Source of the DNA: Terana coerulea
Lineage: Eukaryota; Basidiomycota; Agaricomycetes; Polyporales; Phanerochaetaceae
DNA: 64,000 nt
Reading direction: 5' to 3'
Assembly (NCBI GenBank): GCA_024811115.1
Contig: JAKOGH010000971.1
Coordinates: 1 to 64,000 of the forward strand
The position numbers and the translations under genes were made by a program. This document shows, in pieces, positions 12,401 through 23,291 of this stretch. Each line of letters begins with the position of its first letter. The first letter of the stretch is position 1. Below the pieces are notes generated by a model. The model searched no databases and was not told where the DNA came from. It saw only the letters and a list, made by a program, of their open reading frames with translations.

Positions 12401-12725
12401 ACCTCCTGCGCCAATCACTTCTGTTTCTAGCCCAATATCCAACGGTCATTCAAATCATGTACACCACCCGTATAATCGTCCACATACATCCCACGCAGGT
12501 GCTACCCCTTCCACGCTTGGATACTCGGCGTCGAACGCAACGAGTAGCACAATTAGCACCACCGCCGGCGAAAGCACCAGCACGGCGTCGTCGACAGGGG
12601 CGACGAAGGCGAAGAAGGCGACGCGGAAGCTGAGCTTCACGGCGCCCATGCTGGGCTTCGGGCGCAAGGACAAGGAGCGGCGGCCGCATACGCCTACATC
12701 GCCCTTCGCGGCCAACAATCGCTAA
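9461..12725 (+). CDS. USP12/46-type ubiquitin-specific protease (CreB/Ubp9 class)
   Basis: A cysteine protease that removes ubiquitin from proteins. The exons are 9461-9589, 9639-9652, 9976-10507, 10567-10861, 10911-11108 and 11171-12725, about 907 residues. The Cys box reads [16 protein letters not shown] with catalytic Cys near residue 48, and the His box is GPHHGHYVS with catalytic His near residue 396, followed by [10 protein letters not shown] zinc knuckle is formed by CLTC and CDSC, and [13 protein letters not shown] is typical of the family. The last third is a long Ser/Pro-rich tail with a Lys/Glu run. One base is missing in an A run at 10453-10456: the upstream frame stops at 10468 while the conserved KKLVNGHA continues in the next frame, and total exon length is one short of a multiple of three. 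Filamentous fungal CreB has this architecture, and its partner class is encoded next door. Confidence 0.9.
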
Positions 12726-13332
12726 GGCGTGCTCGACCTGACGAGCGACGTCTATTTCAAACCTCGTGCGGAGTCACAGCTGGAGGCAAGCTGACCGTGT
12801 GTCGGTTGTGCTCTGGTATTGCGTACTAATATCTGCTTCAATCCCGGACACTACTTGCAATGTACCTTATACTGCCGGGCCCGTATCAATGCATAATGTA
12901 CTCATGTAATAACTCAGCTTCTCATTTTGCTATCGAAGGTCCTCTTAGACGATGCGTCGCTTTCGTACAAGGTTTCAGTGCAGACCGACTTTAGACCAAC
13001 CTTTGTTTCTCGGGGGCAGTACCTAACGTGAAGGCATTGCTCCCATGATCAGTACGCACTTAGGCTGTTGCCACGCTATAAAGAGTTGCCACGATAGAAA
13101 TCCTGGCCAGCGAATCTTGATATACTCCCCACGTTAGCAGCCTTGTTTCTGGTAAGATGAATTCTACATACGTGTCGTCAATGCACTGAGGTCTCATCAC
13201 TATTAGTAGGTGATCAAATGCGCCGTGTTGCCGCCATCCCAGCATAGCCGCTTCACGCAACACACCGCAGTCTTGAACAGTCAGTTAGTTCTTAACATCG
13301 CGCCAATTCATGCACTGACTCCTCGTCCTGAG
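12726..13332. other. Intergenic, no supported gene
   Basis: This is the 3' flank of the deubiquitinase and upstream region of the small nuclease-like ORF. No convincing reading frame, repeat or RNA gene was seen. Confidence 0.4.
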
Positions 13333-13824
13333 ATGCCTTACAATGAGACCATCAAAGCTGAAGCTCAGTACGCAAATGGCCTACAGGACGCAACAGAGGA
13401 TAAATTTCATGCTACGTACACCGCTATCCTAGCCCATTGGTTCCCTACCGAGAAAGGCTACGTGATGGATCATCAGGTCATGGACCCTGGCGGGAAGCCT
13501 GAGTACATTATCGTTCGCCGTGCTGGAGGGAAACGCGACCCAGTGCTCATTGTCGAGCTGAAGCGGCCGAACAAGTGGACGAACGCCGGTAGAGACGACG
13601 TCATGAACGACTTGGTGGAGTACATCGAGGGACGCTTCGACCTCACGCAGTACAGCAAGATTTACGGGTTGGGTGGGATTGATCTGCATTGGATGGCATG
13701 CGAGATGGTGAAGGCCGGCTGACATGTACCAGTAATAGTGCGGGGCTGGGCGGATGACATTAGCAGCAACGCATCGTATGCTGCTTTCAGCAGCGTTGCT
13801 GACCTGGTGTACAACATTCAGTAG
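13333..13824 (+). pseudogene. PD-(D/E)XK nuclease-like small protein, interrupted by TGA
   Basis: The ATG at 13333 (MPYNETIK) opens a frame of 129 codons to TGA at 13720-13722. The frame then stays open in register for 33 more codons (ADDISSNASYAAF, VADLVYNIQ) to TAG at 13822-13824. The core PEYIIVRR followed by PVLIVELKRP looks like the acidic plus E-x-K strand pair of the PD-(D/E)XK fold, but the first acidic position is Glu rather than Asp. Continued coding-like composition suggests the TGA is a recent nonsense change, a sequence error, or a readthrough site. Function is unknown; the nuclease link is inference from the motif only. Confidence 0.5.
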
Positions 13825-14768
13825 AGTGCGTTCCGCAAAGCTCAAGCACATTACTGAACTAAAACTCCTGCGTATATTTCCCTCTCGGAACAGGCTCTAC
13901 AATGCAGAAAGTGTAGATTCATGCGATGCTTCGTTCTGTTTACAGTCGTGAGCGGCCAACGTGGTTGAATATTAGGCAACGTACCAGAACGATAGTCATA
14001 CATCACTGTCTCCTGCCGGGGTGACTGGTTCGAGCCAACATCCCGATAAGTATATGATAGGCTAGTATAGCCTATGATGCCCTACGGTATATGGTTTGCT
14101 CTACCACGGTCTTTGGGAGCCGCGAGTAGATGCCTTCTTCTCGAGTAGCTTCCGGTCGGCTGACCAAGTCCTATCAGAGTTTACGTGCGCCTATGCGAGA
14201 ACCTATTCGCTACGGTGGTGTATCTCCGAGCATGTGCGAAGCTGAGGCGCCGTGCTTGCATCTAAATTTGTATGTACCTCAGTCCTTTTCTACTGCCCCT
14301 TCACCAACTGCATGACCCAAACGCCCAAGAGGCCGATTCCGGGTCTTCACGCGCAACATATATAAGACGTGTCTTCTGCCATCGCCTCTGAAGTCTGCGT
14401 CTCACCTGTATACACCACGGTAAGTCCCAGATGCTACGCGCAATGCTACACTCACTGAGTCACACTGACCATAACAGAGCAGCTTTGCATAGACGGCAGT
14501 GTTCTGTGGTTCAGAACGCTGCCAATACCCCAGCAATAGGGGCTTTCTGGACTACTGGTGAGCCTGTGTGTCACTGCAAACAAGGACTGTCCCCCGGCAC
14601 TCACATTGACAATTCTCTACAGGCTTAGGATTTCAGGGTTTCATATGGGCAGCCGCTGTGTATGTATGTAAATTTTATCTTCTTCACAAGAATTGTAACT
14701 GACCTCTGGTTCCTGAAGCCCGAGACCTCGGCCTCGAGTACTGGTAGCGTAACGGACCGCAGTAGATA

Positions 14769-15007
14769 AGATAGGGCTCTTGTACAAACTGCTACTATCA
14801 CATGACTTTAGCGCCCACTTCATCATTGTGTTTGTGCCTCGAGTGCAGACTATTGGACAAACAGTGGTCTCAGCTATGGTCTACAGGCTAGAACTGACCT
14901 ATGTAGTAAAGTTGTTTGGTATTTTGTGTGAAGAAGGGCTCGCAAATGCCGTTCGCAAGCCTCCCGAATGTCACGTGATAGTAGCGGGTTGTGCAAGAGC
15001 CCTATCT
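14769..15007. mobile_element. Short TA-flanked inverted-repeat element (MITE)
   Basis: The arms 14767-14806 and 14970-15009 are inverted copies of a 40-bp sequence beginning TAAGATAGGGCTCTTG, with four mismatches, three of them transitions. If the termini are AGATAGGG and CCCTATCT, the element is 239 bp and flanked by TA on both sides. The interior has no coding potential. Confidence 0.6.
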
Positions 15008-15339
15008 TACTCGTCCCTGTTCTGTACTGCGGGTCGCCATTATTCGCAATATAATTCATGTGTAAATAAACATCCTAGAATTATGTAATCAATAAGCCGT
15101 TCTCTCCCAATCCGGAATTTTGATTCACGTGCCGTGTAGCTGTTCATAGGGAGTCATAGCAAAGGCACGATAGCCCCCTGTGACAGCTCGTAGCCAAAAC
15201 CCAGGTATGTAGTACGATATATGTTGAGGAAGCCAACTGTGCTATAGTTGCTATACGTGCTATCTAACACAATATAGGCTAGAACCACTTTCGTGATGTC
15301 CCGCATCAGGAAAACTTTACTTGGCTACGAAGGTCTACG

Positions 15340-17370
15340 ACATGTGTGTAGAGATGGTAGTACGGTAGCTAGGTCCCTGGTTTGTAGAGCGCCGTAGTAC
15401 TGGCTGGAAGCGCCGTAGACCTCCGTAGTGGTGGCTGATGCCTGTGTAGTGGTCTGTAGATGAGCTGTAGTCACATGTAGTGGCCATAATTCAGCACTGA
15501 TTCGCACTTAGAACAGTCTAGTAGTATGGATAACATTCAAAAATTTATATTCCCAGTATCTAAGGCAGTATATACACATGATTTACATACGTGAGGTACA
15601 CCAATACCTCTATAGCTATGTGCGACTTGGCTACAGCTGCCCGAGCTCCACACGATTGCATTCGCGAAGCGGTCTGGCGTGGGCTCACCACCAAGTTAAC
15701 TCTGCACGGAGGAGAGCGAGGCGAGGGACATCAAGGACACATACACGTTCCCAGATGGCAGCGCCCACGGGCAGAGCTGCACGCCGTCCACAGGCGTGCT
15801 CGGCGACAGCTTCGCAAACGGGCGTGCATGAAGGAGGGCGACGGCGGGAGGAGGACCTCAATGCTGAGGCAGCGCTCCAGCGTCAGCGATGGGATCTGCG
15901 CACACCGTCCATCAGTCAGTGGGGCGTCAGCGTGGACACGGGAGCGCACCTTGAGTACGACTTTCAGCTCGAGCGGCGGTGAACCCGAAGTCAATGCTCG
16001 CTGCGCTCAACCCGGCCAACGTAATTGGGCGCGTCAGTGCAGCAGTTTCAAGGGATGTGTTTACCTATCACGGAGCACCAAAAGAACAAGCCGACGTTAG
16101 TTAGCGACACGATGGGCACCAAAGGGAGGCTCACCGAGAAGGTCATGCTCCTGCGGTCCCTACCACATGCCCTAGCCACGTGACGCGCTCTGAGCGGCGC
16201 TGTAGTCAAAGCAACAAGTTTGCAGGGGTCAGAGGGATGCTCTTGAACAAGTAGTGTGCCGAGCTTACATTAAGTAACAACAGCGATGCGATTTATGGAA
16301 TGTTGTTGGCAGGAGGGACAGTGTGAGCGACGCCGGGCATGGGTGGTAGGAGGCAGGAAATGAGGCGGACAGCAACTGACGACGGCGCTCCCAGCTGAGA
16401 CAAGATTTAGGGCAGGCTTCTGAGTACTCGTTCTGCGCGAACGTCCCACTCAAGCGCCGGGATCTAGCCAGCTCTGGTATTCGACACAAGCTCAGCGTTG
16501 TACAACGTCGACATCCCGCTTGTGTAGATGTGTCAACATCCTTCCCCTCATGCGCTCACCATTTTTCCTGCCGCTTCTCTCGCATCTTGGCAGCACCACG
16601 GCTCGTACGGTCAGTTCGCAATATAGTGTACCATGAGGGGCCTACAAGCTATGCGCGCATCTCCTCACGGACAAGGTGAGTGTCCAGTTGATAACTTACA
16701 AACTCCACGATTTTTAGACACTTGCGGGAGCTATGGCATCAATCACACTTACAGCCGCTCCTTTGGTGGACGTCACACATGGCAGTGGGATTAAGGCAAG
16801 GCTCCAGGTGAGAGGACGTGGATTGGACACTGGAGGATAGCCCCAGGTGTGTACATCATCCTTCAACATAGCCAAGCTCATGTCTGTTGCTCGCTACCTC
16901 ATGCAGCTGCAGACCTTGCACTCTTACTTCAAATGTACCCTTCATGCATGAAACTGACCCGGTTCTTGCCAGGAAAACATAGACCTCCGACACCCTCGAC
17001 GCCGTACCTTCAAGACAAAGCGTATAGTAGGCAACACTGCCAGTCAACATCAACGAAGGCAGACTGCAGAAGTTGAAGAAAGGGGCTGCAGCAAAGGTGC
17101 ATGAATTTGAACACCAGTCTTTATTACGCCCAATGTATACCAGTATCGCTACTCCAATAGATTATGTTGACACTAGAAACTATTCATAAGGTCCGAGTCA
17201 TTCATTACTCTTTGGAATTCATCACTGTATAGTAACCTATGCTACAGTTATTACATGTTGCTACATACTTCAGTAACGCAGCTACACAGCACTATGGAGA
17301 TCTACGGCGCCACGCGCCATCACTACCCGCGCTACAAACCCCGGTGTAGAACGCCCGGAACTACGGACGT
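15340..17370. repeat. Inverted pair of GTAG-rich arms
   Basis: The arm at about 15340-15480 contains many GTAG tetramers spaced roughly 8-15 bp apart. The segment at 17280-17370 reads as a related sequence in reverse complement: both carry ggtttgtag, then gcgccgtaga, then tgtgtag in the same order. They could be ends of a larger decayed element of about 2 kb. I found no transposase inside. Confidence 0.35.
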
Positions 17371-18645
17371 TTAGGGCGTTTTCCTGATGCGCTGTCTTCG
17401 AGCAGCGGCTCCCCGAGCTATTACCCAAAGCCATTGCTGGTGACTTGCGAAGCTCTTTGCACCGAGGGCCATGCTGTTTTCGTACAATAGCGCCAGCAAA
17501 TCCAGGATAGACGAGCACAGAGCAATTATTGGTGGTGGTGGTGGTAGTGGTGAAGAAGTAAGCTGAGCGATGCTCGTGAGTCTTCTTGTTGCATTTGCTA
17601 CGCATATTAAATCCTCCGCTTTAAAGGCATGGTCTGTATGGCTCTTCTAACAGTCAGGCTCAAGCTCGTCTTTGTGTATTGGTACTTTGAATTAAGGTAG
17701 GGCTCACGCAGGAGTCAGTACAATTACATGATCAATTCCCACGTTACACTGATGTGACAAGTACAATCAACCGCAACGCGCCAACGACACGTCCTCCTCT
17801 GACCACAGTGCAAAGGTCCGTAGGTGTTGAAAACGATGTAAAAGGAGTATTGGAACGACACTCATTGATTTGATGACTTTTTGGACCTCTGAAATGATGT
17901 CAGAAGTGCCGTAATGAATTATGAGATCCCAAGGTCTCAATGCTACCATTGAGCAAGTTCTGCACTTTGTTGCGCACTTAGTGAAGTGATTTTTACGAAG
18001 ACCAAAATAATAAACTAGCTCCTTTAGATTGCAACTGTGAGCACACGAACAGCAGTCTAGAAACGAAGAGTTTGAAAGGTTGGGCGCTGTGAGGGAAGGC
18101 CCTGTGAGTGTGCTCAAAAACACCTTGGTGCCATCCAAGCAATGTATTGTGGAGCATATACAGCTACTGCATCTCCCTGTGTAATATTACGCACCCCTTT
18201 TAGGGGCCCTACTACTCGAACGCACAAGACACAGCGCGTCGATTCGACGCGACGAGACGGAAGCGCGTCAAACACAAAGCGCCTATAATCACACCACGTC
18301 ACTTTCCGTGGGAATTGATCATGTGATTGTACTGACTCCTGCGTGAGCCCTACCTTAATGTGAGCATTCCCTGTGGCGCTTGCTTTAAGTGACTGACGCA
18401 TAAGCTTTTAGGCTACAGTAATGTTACCGCCGAATGCACGCAGACACACTCCCTGCTTTACCTTGGATTCTGTGTAATTCATATTGTACTTCTGGTTGGA
18501 TAACATTTTACCCATCGCCCCACTGCTCGATATTTAGTGATTGCCCAATTGGGTTGGCATGCAAGAGTACATATGATACGTAGGCAGATCACACCCTGGT
18601 CGATGTAACGGTTTACGGGCAGAACAGTCATATTGCGCAGCGAGG

Positions 18646-21600
18646 TTAACTGCCGACTTCTTCCAGTCTCGACATGTTGAGTATGCCACGGCTAAAGCCT
18701 GCAGCAACCGCAGAGAATCCGCCGTCCTTGACTTCCGACAGGAACACGTCGTGCTGGTCCGCGAGCCGCTCATTGTTACGTCGGATCTCGCGAATAATTC
18801 CGTGCGAGCGGGCGCAATTAGGGCACTCGGTGTCGTGGTCACCCAAACACCTGCGATACGCAAGCTCAGTATAGAACGGCGAAAGTGAAACAAAGCTGAC
18901 ACACCGCTGATGATAGCTGTGATTGCACATGAAGTGTATACTGGGTAGGTCGAGCTGGCCGCCGCAGGCCGAGCACTGGGTGACGTGGAAGACGCGGGGC
19001 CGGTCGGGGTCCGAGAGGTCGTCGACCTGGCGCAGCTTCGTTTTCGTCTCCGTGCGGTACGAGTCAATCAACGTTTGATCCTAAAGCACCGTCAGATCAC
19101 ACCCAAGCTCGCACATAACATGATATAAGTGCTTACTGTCTTGATATCCCCGCGAGCAGCCTTAATGCGCGATAGAAGCCATTGTTTGACAAGCCCCACA
19201 CTCGCGACGTTATTCCTACTCAGCACTTGCACTACCGCCAAGGGGGCATGATCTTCTCCGTCTCGATGTGCTCAAGGATGCGCGCAAGATCTGCAGTGTG
19301 GCGGGATAGTAGCTCGGGTGTCGATGTCAAAAAGCGCAGCACTAGTGGATACAGCGCTGGGCGCGTCGCGCCATAACGGTCAAGACAGCGCACGACTTCG
19401 GCGGATGCATGCGAGGCTGGAGCCTCCTTCTCTCTGTCCATGTAGAACCGCAGCACGTCTTCATACATGCCTAACTTCTCCCACAGCAGGACCAGCCCTG
19501 GCGTAAATCCCCGTGTCGAGCAGAGAATCAGCGCATGTGTATGATCGTACGGTAGGTCGTCGCGTCGCAGAATTTGCAGAGCTTTCTCCTGGTATTCATC
19601 TGCACCTGCTTGGCCGTCGAGTATGAGTGTCGGTCCGGAAAGGTACAATTCCAGTAGTGTATTCCACACCGCAACCTGATCGTGCTTCTCCGCTTCAGAG
19701 TCGGCATTAGGATCAGGCTCAACGACGGTAGGCGCGGGTGTGGGCGACACGCTCCTGGCCCCAGCGTCGGAGGGCGACCGCCTCGAGGAACGTTAGGAAG
19801 TTCTTGGGGTGGTCGATAAAGTGCGCGAAGTATATCCGTGGCGAGGGCCGCTTCATGACTGGTCGCACTGGCCTGTTTAGCGTAGGGGTCTCACTCCGCG
19901 AGGGCTGCGATGGTGGTGTGTCTGACCCCGAGACACCACTAACCGATGCTTCGCGCCGCGGCGTGCGGTCGATGGGCTTCACTGTTGTTGTTGTCGAAGC
20001 GGACGAGGGTGGAACGATTTCGAGGGTGCGGTCGGTTGTCTGCTTAGCGCAAGGTAGGACAAATACGATGGACCTCCCGTGCTCGGCTGGCGCGACGACG
20101 AAGATGCTGGTGGAGACTCGTCGTCGTCCACCGCGAGTGGCGTCAAGCTCGTGCAGATGTCGGTAAGGAGCATCGTCGTTTCGTCTGGAAGGTTATCCAG
20201 CATCGCGCGGCCGTACCTTGCGAGGTTGCTTTCTGCCTTTGAAATCTGTCAGAGCTATTCTAAGACAAATGTTGACTACTTACTGCTTCTGTGCCAAGTT
20301 TACGCAGGTAACCCAGAGCCTCGCGATAGTTCCCTGCATCCTCGATCTGGACTTGTAAGTAATCCTCATGGCGATCGTACTTCTTCGCAAGGTAGGACGC
20401 ATGCTCGAAGTACCCTGCCTGCCGACACACGCGTATGGCGGTATCCAGGTCAAACGGCAGCTCATCAGTCTCGCCGTCTGCAGACGTGCGGCGTGACTCG
20501 GACTTGATGAAGCTGTCTAAGCGAGCAACATCCTTGAGCTTCGTGTACGTATTCAAGAGAAGGGTGGTGTGATCCGAGTTCGCCATGCCTCGGTTGTGCA
20601 ACTCCTGCAGGTAAGTTACGAGGTTGTGTATCCGCTGCGCGTCGAGAAACTGACAAAAATTGAACTCATGTATGACAAAAGCAAAAGGCGAACCGCACCT
20701 TGCGAATGACATAACTGGGTGGCACGTGCCCGATTGTCTGGACGAACTGTTGCATGGCGGGGTCATACTCGCCCTTGGCGTACAGGTGGTCGCCGTACTG
20801 CTTCCGGATGTCAGCTATACTGGCATCATCCAGGTTCTGCGTCCTCGCGAGGCTAAGTGCGAGAAGGTACATTGACCTGCGGTACAGCATGTCCAACTTT
20901 CTCCCCCGTCGGTTTCTCCTCTAGGCGTAGCAGCTTCGGCATGAATCAGAGGAAGTCACAGTCTGGTAAGACGAGGACATACCTTTCCATCATTTGACAA
21001 CAAGTATATTTGCCCGGCGGCAGTGAAAATCTCGCGAATGCCGTCGGGGTACGTCGCAGAGTACGCGACAAACTTGTTCTCAAGATCCAGGACGACGACT
21101 TTCGAGACATCGCGGTCAGAACTTGTAACAGCAATGTTGCGTACTGTGGCAGAAGCGGCCGATGCGGAAGGGGTGAAAGGTGGTGAGACGATAATGAGGT
21201 AGTTGCGCTGTAGATATATCGAGGATTTGTGTCCTGTACGCTGCCTTAGTTATTAAACCGAATGTTTTGAGATTTTCTGCACCTTCATACGCCAAGCATG
21301 CGCCCCGACCATCGACACCACATATGTAAATCGCCTCATCTCGGGCGACAACAATGTCTTTTGCCTCCCGATCCATCGTCGCACACCCCAACGCGCTTCC
21401 TACTTCGTCCACGGCCGCTGGGGTACCCCCACTTCCTTTCCCTGTGACCTGGTAAACGAGCACGCGGTTAATTGTGACGATAAAGAGATGGGTATTCGGG
21501 TTGCTGGTGGTGGGCTCTCTGAACCCGAGACCGGTGACAGGGTCAACAGAGCCTTCGAGGATGACGCGGGGTTTAGATATCGAGGTGAGGGAAGTGGATC

Positions 21601-22268
21601 CAGAGAAAATTGACTGATCAAGGTGTCTATAAAGGAGGACGGTGCCGTCTGCGAGTCCGATGGCGAGGTAGGACAAGGACGTGGTGAGCGCGATAGTGGA
21701 CACCGGGTGGGGACGATTTCCGCTTTGCACTTTAACAGAGCGAAGGAGGACGGGCGCGCCAGTTTTCTTTTCCATTGTCTGGAGGTCCCAGACTTTGAGA
21801 AACGGGTGCCGCACTGTGTCCTCTTCCTGGCATGATGTTAGCGAATAGTCAGGAAAGTATGATAGAAGCTTACACCAATCGTAATAAGTAGCCCATTGCG
21901 CTCTAACATATGTGTGACACGCCCTCCGGTGTGTGCAAGCCAGGTATTTATCCGCTCGAAGTCTTCACTGAGGCGGTAAATGCTACCGTGAATGTCAGCC
22001 ACAAGTGTTCCATGAGCCGTCGAAGTCATGCATGATATTTCCGGTGTTTTCTACAGAGCATGTAAAAGGGGTTCATCGATATATCTTGCCTGGCTACGGA
22101 CCTTGAATATCTCTGGCGAGCTGGCCAAGTCATGGACGTCCTTGACTGCAGCGATGTCGAAGAAGTTGAACTGCCTCCACTGAAAGCCGAGTCAGCGTAG
22201 GTATGAGAGCCAGGCGCAGCGACCCAGACTCACGGCTGAGGCAGCCGGGGAGTGACTTCAGTGGTCAT
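18646..22268 (-). CDS. VPS11: Vps11 (Pep5), HOPS/CORVET vacuolar tethering subunit
   Basis: A core subunit of HOPS and CORVET, which tether membranes for fusion at the vacuole and endosome. The exons are 22179-22102, 22050-21874, 21826-21283, 21233-20983, 20933-20699, 20649-20284, 20236-19137, 19080-18905 and 18850-18646, about 1044 codons. A first exon at 22268-22234 is tentative because its phase does not match. WRQFNFFD opens the beta-propeller, ADIHGSIYRL and GGRVTHM follow, a helical-repeat middle includes YRRSMYLLALSLART, and the C-terminus is a RING (CSACGG, CNHSYHQRC, CPNC). Reading the conserved protein requires four frame corrections: 20898-20900, between about 19979 and 20060, 19754-19755, and 19242-19246. 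Because the gene is a housekeeping gene, sequence error is more likely than loss. Confidence 0.9.
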
Positions 22269-22548
22269 GGTTTGCTCATGAACTACACTGGGCCAGAAAG
22301 CACGGCGTGCTGTAATGAGAGCTCGCGGTGAGCGCGACGCAGCACGCGTTACACGCACAACCCTAACCTGACGCTCTCCCACGTGGTTCGGCCGCACCCG
22401 GTTCGGCCGCGCGACGTTGGGCGACTCGTTCAGCACCGGGCACCAGCTTTCTTTCCTTCCACTCTCCTTCTCGGTCAGTCTTATATCCCCTTTGTGCCCT
22501 ACTACTCCTCTGCTTAACAAGCTCTGCAGGTCAGCCCGACTCATCACA
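22269..22548. promoter_or_regulatory. Shared divergent promoter of VPS11 and ATP18
   Basis: About 280 bp separate the tentative VPS11 start (minus) from the ATP18 start (plus). Both are expected to be constitutively expressed, and the gap must hold both promoters. CT-rich tracts just upstream of ATP18 (about 22445-22500) are typical of fungal initiator regions; no TATA box stands out. Confidence 0.4.
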
Positions 22549-22853
22549 ATGGCTTTCCTCGGCATGCGCTACTGGCCCACTCCCGCACGTCCACCTCACG
22601 CTCCGCTAAAAGCAGCCCGCTCACGATGCGCTTTCTTCAGGTCTTGAGGCCCATGTGGCCGTTCATTGCGGCGGGAACCCTTACGTTGTTTTTGGTCTCT
22701 AAGGCGCAGGATCTTGCTATTCGCGGTACGTCGTGCTATTTGCTACTGCTCGGGTGAAGACTCTTAAACCCGCCTCCAGCTGAGCCGTACAAGAGCGACC
22801 CTCGCAACCCCTACAGGGAGGAGCTCGCTCGGGAGGAAGCCACTCACCACTAA
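22549..22853 (+). CDS. ATP18: Mitochondrial ATP synthase subunit J (i/j)
   Basis: A small Fo subunit of the mitochondrial ATP synthase with one membrane span in the inner membrane. The exons are 22549-22584, 22641-22725 and 22780-22853, giving 64 residues. The protein opens MAFLGMRYWPTP, continues VLRPMWPFIAAGTLTLFLV (the membrane segment) and ends YKSDPRNPY and REEATHH, in line with yeast and other fungal ATP18. The first intron (22585-22640) keeps the conserved TP-VLRPMWPF junction only if the donor is GC (GCACGT) with an ordinary CAG acceptor. Using the GT two bases later breaks the frame. Gene and product are secure; the GC-AG intron is inferred. Confidence 0.9.
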
Positions 22854-23291
22854 ATATTGGCTAATAGAACGCATATCGCCGCTATAGAGTCATTTCGTGA
22901 ACAACGTCTGCGCTTCGTACTCCGGCCTCTACGCCAGTCAATCCATAGCTCGTTAACTGTCCGCTGTCCCGCAAGCCAACTATACCTGGAGCTTCTAGAG
23001 TCGAAAGCTGGCAAAGTTATGGTTATCAATGTGGAAGCAAAGCTATCGCGCTATGGACACTTGCTGGAATGCACCCTGTCGGATTTCCTTGCTGTGTTTC
23101 CGACAAGCTTGCTTCGCTTGCTACCTACTCCGAGTACAATCACCCCTTTTGCCAACCTTTTGCTACAGTTTTGCTCCAACAAATTCCTGATTAGCTTGGG
23201 ATGAGTGAGATGTAATACCCATAACACTGACAGGGAGCACCGAACGCAAGTCGAGTAAAATAGCCGCCTCACCTCGATCTTAATCTTCATC
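22854..23291. other. Intergenic, no supported gene
   Basis: A 115-codon frame (22857-23204 plus) begins on a TTG codon and has no recognisable domain, so I treat it as chance. The interval holds the 3' flank of ATP18 and the promoter of the BTB gene. Confidence 0.4.

Larger units (their letters stand above)
13830..18640. other. Gene-poor, repeat-bearing intergenic region
   Basis: No protein family was recognised in about 4.8 kb. Short frames such as 15591-16100 plus, 15731-15994 minus, 17282-17605 minus and 17767-18138 minus lack motifs. The stretch holds a TA-flanked inverted-repeat element (14769-15007), a pair of GTAG-rich arms in opposite orientation (about 15340-15480 and 17280-17370), and a GGT microsatellite at about 17528-17550. 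Confidence 0.5.

Noticed and set aside
14025..14050. GGTTCGAGCC, like a tRNA B box
   Set aside because: The flanks cannot form a five-pair T stem and no A box or cloverleaf was found upstream.
15591..16100. 169-codon frame in the gene-poor region
   Set aside because: Arg/Ser/Ala-rich with no domain; overlaps frames of equal quality on both strands.
22857..23204. 115-codon frame between ATP18 and the BTB gene
   Set aside because: Non-ATG start, no motif, probably chance.
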